Shown here piece by piece: positions 1 through 5,893 of a stretch of 6,606 nt of DNA. The stretch lies in NCBI GenBank assembly GCA_003565035.1, contig PXDP01000428.1, positions 1 through 6,606 on the forward strand. Direction: 5' to 3'. The DNA is from PVC group bacterium (lineage in GTDB: Bacteria > Verrucomicrobiota > Kiritimatiellia > SS1-B-03-39 > UBA6053). The notes below the pieces were generated by a model. It ran no database searches. It had not been told where the DNA came from and was given only the letters and a program-made list of their open reading frames with translations. Within the stretch, counting starts at the first letter, position 1, and each line of letters begins with the position of its first letter. The position numbers and the translations under genes are program-made.

Positions 1-16
1 GGATGAAGAAGAAAAA

Positions 17-65
17 CCCGCGAACTTGCCACGCCAGCGGCGTGGTGGCAGAGCCGTCCCGCGAA
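17..65. repeat. GC-rich hairpin flanked by 8-bp direct repeats
   Basis: An inverted repeat is centred on AGC (36-38): CCACGCC (29-35) pairs with GGCGTGG (39-45). It can be extended by TGCC (27-30) pairing with GGCA (47-50) if three bases bulge. The palindrome is bracketed by the perfect direct repeat CCCGCGAA at 17-24 and 58-65. This arrangement resembles a small REP/MITE-like element with a target duplication, but a single copy in the window cannot prove mobility. A structured 3' end or terminator of a transcript is also possible. Confidence 0.4.
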
Positions 66-171
66 TGTGCAGGGGGAAGAGGGTGATGGGAGAAGGCTGA
101 GAGGCTCCGGAAAGAAAAACCCTGAGGGCACTGATTTCACTGAAGGTTTTGAGTCAAGAATGGCATCGGAG

Positions 172-189
172 GGGCGAATTTATTCGCCC
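172..189. repeat. Inverted repeat GGGCGAA/TTCGCCC, possible terminator
   Basis: GGGCGAA (172-178) and TTCGCCC (183-189) form a perfect 7-bp stem around a TTTA loop. On the plus strand a T-rich stretch including TTTTTT follows (191-206), although it starts several bases after the stem. On the minus strand the sequence after the stem is not T-rich. It could therefore end a plus-strand transcript entering from the left, or act as a processing or barrier hairpin behind the minus-strand genes. From general knowledge, short GGGCGAAT-type palindromes occur as dispersed repeats in several bacterial groups. That link is a recollection, not something this window shows. Confidence 0.4.
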
Positions 190-246
190 ACTTTGTTCCT
201 TTTTTGATTCCCTTGGTTATGTTGGACCCGCTTTGTTTTTTGGGGG

Positions 247-447
247 TTACCACGCGGAATTCCGCTGACCGCGTTGGGGGTCCGGTTCCGGCGGGGGCAC
301 CGGGGTGGGGGTCGGCGGCGGTTCGTGGCCCCCGACGCGCATGAGGCGGAGCCGTCTTGGGCCCTGAGGGTATAACAAATATAAATTGCTCTGTCCTTCG
401 ATCGCAACGACCCGGGTAGACAGTCTTAGTCGGAGATCGTTGTCTGC
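247..447 (-). pseudogene. 66-codon in-frame continuation after the TGA of the secreted-protein gene, possible paralogue remnant
   Basis: Reading past the TGA at 448-450 in the same frame gives 66 sense codons (447 down to 250) and then TAA (247-249). The peptide starts ADNDLRLRLSTRVVAIEG, continues with SNLYLLYPQGPRRLRLMRVG, and ends in a Pro-rich tail containing PPPTPTPVPPPEPDPQ. By eye it aligns with the C-terminus of the upstream protein: DNDLRLRLS against DEEGRWRQS, then SNLY against SINLF, followed by G and R/L-rich residues. That is about ten identities over roughly 35 positions with small gaps. This points to the C-terminal end of the same domain type occurring twice. There is no good start codon at its head; ATG at 340-342 and TTG at 376-378 lie well inside it. 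Possible explanations are a truncated paralogue, a readthrough extension, or a nonsense mutation or sequencing error (for example CGA to TGA). Other minus-strand frames are also partly open here, so openness alone proves little. Confidence 0.4.
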
Positions 448-1215
448 TCAGTCATCAAAAGATGTGCGCAGGGGCCTCATACGGTGGGAGCGGCCGGCAC
501 CGCTGCTGTGGATCCAGAAGAGATTGATACTGTCGGGGCGGATATACTGCACACCGTTATAGGACTGCCGCCAGCGGCCTTCTTCATCCTGATAGAAAAG
601 TTGTGCGCCGAAACGGGTATTTCCGTTTACGACGCGTTCCTGGAGGGTACGTCTGGGAATAGAGAGGGTGGCATAAGGAGCCAATGTATGGACCTCATTC
701 TGAACGACCATTTGAATTGTGGTGTCGGTTCCATTAAAAAACGTTCCCATTCCGGGGCGGAGACGCCGGGGATCAAAATTCAGCACACTGGCTTCGATTT
801 GTCCGCTGCCGGTGCGTCGTTCGGGAAACAGGACAATGACGGCACGGTTCCAGGCGGGGGGAATTGTGACTTCGAAAAACGGGCGGGTGGTGGTTTCCGC
901 GCTTGCGGCGGTGTTTTCTTCTGAAGGCATTGTGTCCCGCCGATGAAATTCAAACCGCTGCGTGTGCGGGACACGGACGGCGGGTCCCATAACGCCCCGC
1001 GCCGCACGGAACGTCGTTTCGGTTGATCCGGACTTGAGGAAAATATTCGGGAGGTGTTCGATCTGCGTGTCGCGGGAAAGCAGACCGGTTCTGGGCCAGA
1101 CGTACAATTGAAGCTCAATGTCATTCGCGTGGGCGGGTCCGAAAAGGATCAGGAACCCTAAAAAAAACGGAATTTTGATAGAAAGCATTAAGCGGGACAT
1201 ATGATTAAATTTCAT
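448..1215 (-). CDS. Predicted secreted protein, partner of the giant envelope protein
   Basis: This is a 255-residue protein of unknown function. Residues 1-30 form a signal peptide: a basic start, a hydrophobic core (KIPFFLGFLILFG) and an AHA cleavage site before Asn31. The mature part is probably periplasmic or exported. It looks beta-rich, with segments such as FFEVTIPPAWNRAVIVLFP (about 112-130), FNGTDTTIQMVV and LAPYATLSIP, and has no cysteine or further membrane helix. The pattern of a hydrophobic strand ending in LFP, then a 'fatness of ten' segment with FDPRRLRPG and FFNGTD, resembles short proteins I associate with genes following the long Verru_Chthon-A-like protein in Verrucomicrobiota. 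That is a recollection only. The ATG at 1213-1215 overlaps the stop of the upstream gene by 11 bases. A second ATG at 1198-1200 (Met6) would leave a 4-base gap and a cleaner signal peptide; AGGA lies upstream of it, but rather far away. Either start indicates translational coupling. The same frame stays open after the TGA (see 247-447). Confidence 0.8.
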   Translation of the reverse strand: MKFNHMSRLMLSIKIPFFLGFLILFGPAHANDIELQLYVWPRTGLLSRDTQIEHLPNIFLKSGSTETTFRAARGVMGPAVRVPHTQRFEFHRRDTMPSEENTAASAETTTRPFFEVTIPPAWNRAVIVLFPERRTGSGQIEASVLNFDPRRLRPGMGTFFNGTDTTIQMVVQNEVHTLAPYATLSIPRRTLQERVVNGNTRFGAQLFYQDEEGRWRQSYNGVQYIRPDSINLFWIHSSGAGRSHRMRPLRTSFDD

Positions 1216-4200
1216 CCTCGCTCAGCCAGCGGAATCCGATGACCCGGAAACGGCGGCCGAACAGTTGGTTGATAGGAGAAAGATCCTCTGGAAGATCGCC
1301 GGGCCCGTTGGCCAGGGGATCTGCGGGATCGTGGACGAGATATTCCCCGAAACGCTGCACGATGATTTCGCACCAGGCCCGGGCCCCCGGGGTGTCACCC
1401 TGGCCGTAACTGCCATACGCCCGGATCTTGAACGTGTCGGACCGGGGTTGGATAAAGCCGCCAATTTTTGCGAGAATATCCTGCTGGATGATGGTGCCGG
1501 GTGCGCCAAGGTTGGAGAGGGTGTTGTCAATGTTTTCGATATAGCGGCCCATCAAATAGGGTGTTGTTCCGTCAGAGCGCATATGGGTCATATCCCAGTT
1601 GTCCTCGCTGACGACGGTGGTACCGTCCAGGGAGCTGAACGCGACCGCATGATTAATCCCGGAACGGTCGATGGCCTGTTGCAAGGCACCTTTTTTGCGG
1701 TGTTCGGCCACGGGGGACGAGGGGTCCCGGTTGATAAAATCGGCCAGGGAGTAGAAGGGGCCCCGTTCGCGAATGGCCTCCACAATGGAGACGGCGAGGC
1801 CGGTGTTATTGTCCGGGTCCCAGATTTCATCCGGGCTCAGACGCCGGTAGCCGCGGTAAAAACTTTCGGAGAGATAATCATCCCCCTGTGAAGGAGAAAA
1901 GGCTGGACCTTTGGGCAGAGTTTGGCGGGTGAAAGGGATTTGGTCATCATCATCAAATACATCGACCACGTCGGAGGGCAGGTCAGTGACCTCCAGACCG
2001 TAAAAGGATCCCAGCAGGGCGGCCCAAGCGGCAACGCTGGTGGAGTTGATGTTGAAGGCCCCGTCCACCAGCAAGCGGTTGGCGGAGAGGTGAAAATCCC
2101 GATCGATTTCGTCCGCTTCCCACTGCAGACGGCTGTTGGCCTGACCGGTGAGCATGTAGTCATCCCAGAGCGCGTGATTGAGAAAGAAGGACTGGTCGTA
2201 GGTAGGGATTTGCCGAAAGCTTCCGTACTGTCTTTCGGTAAGCCCGGGGGTAAAGCGACCATTCCAGGCTGAGGAATGAAGGGAGGGGAAACCCTGATTG
2301 TGATGGGCCAGATTTTCCGTGTAGAGGCTTCGGAAGGTTTGGGTTGAAGGGATGAGCGGATTCGCGGCTGAGCCGCCTATTGCATAGACCGGGTTGATGT
2401 CGGCGGCGAGAAAGGTCGTGTCGTTGTGATGAAACATGTCCATGTACCCGCGGTCATAATTGTCTCCGGTTCTGGATTGGGACATCCCGTAGGAATGCAA
2501 CTGGGCATGCATCAGCTGGCCCAGAGACCCGAGATCTTCATAATTTCGCGGTATTTCAAGCAGCACGGCCCGGCTGTTGATGGTGTTTCGGCCCTGATGC
2601 CCGATGTTCACCTCACGGTTATTCGGGCCGGAGGCATAATTCAGGGGATCCAGCAGTTCTTGATCCTGGGCCATTCCGCCAATCCAGGTGGGGGTGTTTC
2701 CAATACCGCCTCTGCGCAGCGGCCTGACGGAAAGCGGGTCCGGTCCGGTCCAGGTGGTGACGGGATTGTAATGAGACAACCAGGGAATGTCGACCATCAT
2801 TTGCGGATCGCCGCCTTCAATACCATGATCGGGCATCCGCATGGCGAACATCCAGCCGAAACTCAGACTGAGCGCATTGTCGTGGTCGCCGGTCGTGAAG
2901 GGACCACTGGGCATGCTGATATTACTAGGGTTCAAATTCGTAGTGGTTCCCAGGAAAATCGGAGGTTCGTTGTTGATGGGGAATGCATTGTCCCTACCGC
3001 CAAGGGGGTCTCCAAAGAAGGCGGTGGGGAGTTCGGGCTCGATGCCGGAAATGACGATGAAAGGGCGGGCCTGATTTCCGTAAACGGGTCCAGCATGAGG
3101 CGGGGTTGTATGGAACGCAATAATGCCCCTTCCAGGATCCCGAATATCACTGGCTAAAGAATACCCCCGGGTCACGTCCCCGGGTAAACTTCCCGCCATT
3201 CCGAGCCGGACTTCCAGAATGTCCCAACTGGTGTTAATCCCGCTTCGGTCCACAGCGACGGAATCTGCGGGAGTGAAATCCTGCTGACTGTATCCGCCGC
3301 CGGGACGGGCAGGGGATTCATAGATAATACCATGCTCGTTGTAGGTGAGCGGAAAAACCTTTTTATTGCGCCAGCGTTCCTGTGTGTCCGGCTGTCTTTT
3401 GCGGATGAACCAGGGGTTGATGGGGAACTGATTTGAATTTGTGCCATGGGTACCGCCGCTGGAGGACCATCGGTGCATCATTTGGGCCGCATAATTATTT
3501 ATAGCGGGTTGAGCGTAATCGTCCGAATTGACCGAAGCGTACTCTTGCCCCATGCCGTTGACCCCCGCAATGTTAAACTCATGGGTACGGACAACATTCG
3601 GACTGCCATATTCGCGATATTGAAAGGATGGCATGGGATAAACCGGCCAGAGATCATGCGTTTGGCGTGTGTTGGGGGCGTTTTCCTGATATTCGGCCCG
3701 AAAATGAAGGTTTTTTGTGTAATCATGTACCGGCTCTGTCGGTTCGGGCATATTATTGTGATTGGAGGAGAAGGGGGCAATCCAGCCTCCGGCTTCGGTT
3801 TTGGTCCGGTAGGTCAGATTTTCCTCCAGATACAAGCTGTATCCGCCGTCATTGCTTAATCCTTCCACCATCGGGAAATAGGAGGCTTCCGCACGGGGAT
3901 CTTCCAGATAAGCACCGCCCTGCTGATCACTCTCCCGGCTTTGCAGCACACCGGTGTCCCAGGGGATCAGGGAATAGCCACTGGAATGCCAGGCCCGACG
4001 GCCTGAATGGCCGGTGGAGGACCCTCGGTCCATAAATCGGAGCCGGTGATGTTCGCCCAGTTCAAACCAGACGGTTTCTCCGGGTTCATAGATTCGTTCG
4101 GGAAAGCGTAAAAGGATCGCATATTGAGAGCTGGTGGGATCTTGACCCTGTATATCCCGTGACAGTGTGTTGAAGGGCAGTCTTGGCCTGAACTGATGGG

Positions 4201-5794
4201 GCGGCATCCAGTAACCCCCTAGTTCACTGGTTTGATTATGGTAGGTGGGATGCCTGACCCGGAAATACAGTGGAACCCCGGCAAGCTGATTTAATCCAAA
4301 CAGACTGGACATATAAAGCTCCGGCATGCGGATCCGGGTGTTGTAAGGGTTCCACATGGCGACGGCGGGCAGAATATGAAAGCGAACGATGTAATTGCTG
4401 CCCTGGGTATCCAGACTGAAGCGGAAGCGGTAATGGATTCGGATTGGCACGGCACTGACCCCATACTGCGATCCGCCCCGATGGCGCTCCGCATCCACAA
4501 CGAAGTTTTCCCCGCTGCCACTGCCGCGATGCTCGGCGTACGCCATGTATTGCAAAAGTTGACGCCATTGAGGGCCTCCGGGGTCGCCCACGGTGTCACT
4601 GCGATTGGCACTGTAGGTGCTTGGCGGATAAATTTTGTGCATATCCAGCCACTGCCCCACGTTTTGCCAGTTGTTATGGGTAATGTTTCCACTGAGCTGG
4701 GTTTCCCGCAGGGGCAGGGCGCGGTTCAGAACTTCATTATGCATGTTCTGACTTTGCAGGAGCAGACTTTCCTCCAGTCGGCGCTGTTGCCGCAAGGTAT
4801 TAAAGGCGATCAGTTCCTGGTATTCCGGCAGCGAAAGGCTGATGCCGGTATCGCCGGCATCTATGGCCGCTTCGATGATGGCGGTCAAATCCCGTTTAAG
4901 TCCCCCCCGTTTCATGTTCACCGGAAGGCCCAGTGAATGTGAAGTCACGGAATGAAAGAAATTTTTATAGACATTTTCGTCAAGCTCTGGATTCAGGGCC
5001 TGTGCGAGAATACCCCATTGCGGATCGGAGTGAACCCTGGCGGTGAAGTCACGGTGATCGGGATTTTCCGGGTCGAGGCCGGGAACGATCCATTCCGGTC
5101 CAAAGCGCTGGGCATTGGAAAGACTCCATGGGTTTTCATCTGTGTCCCGGTAGGGATCTGTCATGTTCAGCTTGGCCTTCATGTTTTCATCTGAAACCCA
5201 GAAGGCAAATTCGCCGGCGGTACTACCGCCGGGTGCAGTAACGGGTTCGGTCCGGGCGGCAACAAATTCCTCATTGGAGGAGCCGGGGCCCACCATCAAT
5301 GCAAAATTTTCCCGGGGGACGGGGACACCTGCGGCATTGAGGTCCAGGGTGATATCGGTGAGGGGGTCGAAGTCCGCGATACCGGAGGTCAGCCAGGTTA
5401 ACCGCTCCTGAAAGCGGGGATTGATGGCCAGAGCACCCTCATCTTGAATAAACTCGGCCGCGTCCCGAATTGTGGAGAATTGCCGGTTGTAGAACGGGAC
5501 GGCATCCACCTCCTCCGGGAGCAGATCCTCCTCAACCCATGCGGAAAGTGTAATCCGCTGATCCGGCCCGGCAGCGACCTGGAGCCTGGCAATGGCCAGT
5601 TCGGCCCCCAGTCGCGCGTTGGCGCGGGCCTGCATGAGTTCCTGGTGGGCAACGGCTTTGCGGAGTTCCATCCGCACGACCACAACGAGGCTCAGAACCA
5701 TGACGAGCAGGAGACTCACGACGAGGAGGGTGACCAGAAGGGCGCTGCCGGACGAGCGGGAGACGGATTTTGTGGGGGGAGGAATTTCTGACAT
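1205..5794 (-). CDS. Giant single-pass envelope protein, Verru_Chthon cassette protein A-like, pseudopilin-type N-terminus
   Basis: This 1529-residue protein has no firm function. Residues 1-16 are polar and cytoplasmic. Residues 17-40 (from SALLVTLLVV) form one membrane helix, followed by a charged amphipathic segment (RMELRKAVAHQELMQARANA) as in pilins, PilX and GspK. Gly16 could be a prepilin-peptidase site, but there is no Glu at +5 (Val21). The rest should lie outside the cytoplasm. Family motifs, in order: GPDQRIT (76-82), FAFWVSDE (196-203), GGLKRDL (297-303), WNPYN (481-485), NPVYAIGGSAANP (1134-1146), NHALWDDYM (1206-1214), VDGAFNINSTS (1243-1253), RGPFYSLADFINR (1344-1356), GALQQAIDRSGIN (1369-1381), RSDTFKIRAYG (1451-1461) and SPINQLFGRRFRVIGFRWL (1506-1524). 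I find one cysteine (1475). The middle (about 500-1000) is rich in Gly, Asn, Pro and aromatic residues. I prefer the ATG at 5792-5794 over the TTG at 5810-5812, because neither has a good ribosome site and the ATG gives a compact N-terminus. Its 3' end overlaps the secreted-protein gene. A role in a pilus-like or surface structure is inference from the N-terminus only. Confidence 0.85.
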   Translation of the reverse strand: MSEIPPPTKSVSRSSGSALLVTLLVVSLLLVMVLSLVVVVRMELRKAVAHQELMQARANARLGAELAIARLQVAAGPDQRITLSAWVEEDLLPEEVDAVPFYNRQFSTIRDAAEFIQDEGALAINPRFQERLTWLTSGIADFDPLTDITLDLNAAGVPVPRENFALMVGPGSSNEEFVAARTEPVTAPGGSTAGEFAFWVSDENMKAKLNMTDPYRDTDENPWSLSNAQRFGPEWIVPGLDPENPDHRDFTARVHSDPQWGILAQALNPELDENVYKNFFHSVTSHSLGLPVNMKRGGLKRDLTAIIEAAIDAGDTGISLSLPEYQELIAFNTLRQQRRLEESLLLQSQNMHNEVLNRALPLRETQLSGNITHNNWQNVGQWLDMHKIYPPSTYSANRSDTVGDPGGPQWRQLLQYMAYAEHRGSGSGENFVVDAERHRGGSQYGVSAVPIRIHYRFRFSLDTQGSNYIVRFHILPAVAMWNPYNTRIRMPELYMSSLFGLNQLAGVPLYFRVRHPTYHNQTSELGGYWMPPHQFRPRLPFNTLSRDIQGQDPTSSQYAILLRFPERIYEPGETVWFELGEHHRLRFMDRGSSTGHSGRRAWHSSGYSLIPWDTGVLQSRESDQQGGAYLEDPRAEASYFPMVEGLSNDGGYSLYLEENLTYRTKTEAGGWIAPFSSNHNNMPEPTEPVHDYTKNLHFRAEYQENAPNTRQTHDLWPVYPMPSFQYREYGSPNVVRTHEFNIAGVNGMGQEYASVNSDDYAQPAINNYAAQMMHRWSSSGGTHGTNSNQFPINPWFIRKRQPDTQERWRNKKVFPLTYNEHGIIYESPARPGGGYSQQDFTPADSVAVDRSGINTSWDILEVRLGMAGSLPGDVTRGYSLASDIRDPGRGIIAFHTTPPHAGPVYGNQARPFIVISGIEPELPTAFFGDPLGGRDNAFPINNEPPIFLGTTTNLNPSNISMPSGPFTTGDHDNALSLSFGWMFAMRMPDHGIEGGDPQMMVDIPWLSHYNPVTTWTGPDPLSVRPLRRGGIGNTPTWIGGMAQDQELLDPLNYASGPNNREVNIGHQGRNTINSRAVLLEIPRNYEDLGSLGQLMHAQLHSYGMSQSRTGDNYDRGYMDMFHHNDTTFLAADINPVYAIGGSAANPLIPSTQTFRSLYTENLAHHNQGFPSLHSSAWNGRFTPGLTERQYGSFRQIPTYDQSFFLNHALWDDYMLTGQANSRLQWEADEIDRDFHLSANRLLVDGAFNINSTSVAAWAALLGSFYGLEVTDLPSDVVDVFDDDDQIPFTRQTLPKGPAFSPSQGDDYLSESFYRGYRRLSPDEIWDPDNNTGLAVSIVEAIRERGPFYSLADFINRDPSSPVAEHRKKGALQQAIDRSGINHAVAFSSLDGTTVVSEDNWDMTHMRSDGTTPYLMGRYIENIDNTLSNLGAPGTIIQQDILAKIGGFIQPRSDTFKIRAYGSYGQGDTPGARAWCEIIVQRFGEYLVHDPADPLANGPGDLPEDLSPINQLFGRRFRVIGFRWLSEDEI

Positions 5795-5830
5795 AATTAC
5801 ATCATACCCCAATCGAAGCTGGATCGTTAA
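5795..5830 (-). promoter_or_regulatory. Possible promoter placing the transcript start at the ATG
   Basis: On the minus strand TTAACG (5825-5830, 4 of 6 matches to TTGACA) lies 18 bases before TATGAT (5801-5806, 5 of 6 matches to TATAAT). The expected start of transcription, about seven bases after the -10 box, falls on or next to the A of the ATG at 5794. If this promoter is used, the mRNA of the giant envelope protein would be leaderless, which fits the lack of a well-placed Shine-Dalgarno sequence. The only G-run, GGGG at 5807-5810, lies 12 bases from the ATG. The rest of the gap (5831-5893) is AT-rich and holds a T6 run on the minus strand (5832-5837) and the palindrome AGTTTAAACT (5879-5888). 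Neither makes a strong terminator for mutL. Confidence 0.3.
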
Positions 5831-5893
5831 GAAAAAACGGCGGGTATTTTCGCTGCAAATAGGTTTTAATTAACTTGGAGTTTAAACTAACTC

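Larger units (their letters stand above)
1..246. other. Intergenic region with two inverted repeats
   Basis: I see no convincing gene in these 246 bases. The plus strand has only short open stretches without a plausible start, and the minus strand has openings that overlap each other in several frames. The region lies downstream of the minus-strand gene pair. It contains two hairpin-forming sequences, listed separately, and an 11-base direct repeat AAGAAAAACCC at 9-19 and 112-122. The stretch just left of the last minus-strand stop codon (190-246) is T-rich on the plus strand, that is A-rich on the minus strand. No tRNA or rRNA signature was noticed. Confidence 0.6.

Noticed and set aside
51..356. 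GAGCCGTC repeated at 51-58 and 349-356
   Set aside because: Eight bases twice in a GC-rich region can arise by chance, and the second copy lies in the putative coding extension.
180..407. Minus-strand 75-codon frame beginning with TTG
   Set aside because: The product is Arg/Pro-rich without a recognisable pattern. The alternative frame at 250-447 gives a much more protein-like sequence.
378..407. Promoter-like TTGCGA - 18 bases - TATATT on the minus strand
   Set aside because: It lies inside the in-frame extension, and no gene follows to the left within the window.
448..450. TGA as a selenocysteine codon
   Set aside because: The context (DD before, ADND after) is not a redox motif, and no convincing SECIS-like hairpin was identified directly downstream.
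2426..3157. Long plus-strand open frame (243 codons) and similar ones at 1265-1891 and 484-924
   Set aside because: They lie opposite the minus-strand genes, show no recognisable domain, and are explained by the codon composition of the real genes.
5795..5812. TTG start six codons upstream of the chosen ATG of the giant protein
   Set aside because: It has no ribosome site, and it would overlap the -10-like TATGAT. The ATG gives a compact pilin-like N-terminus.
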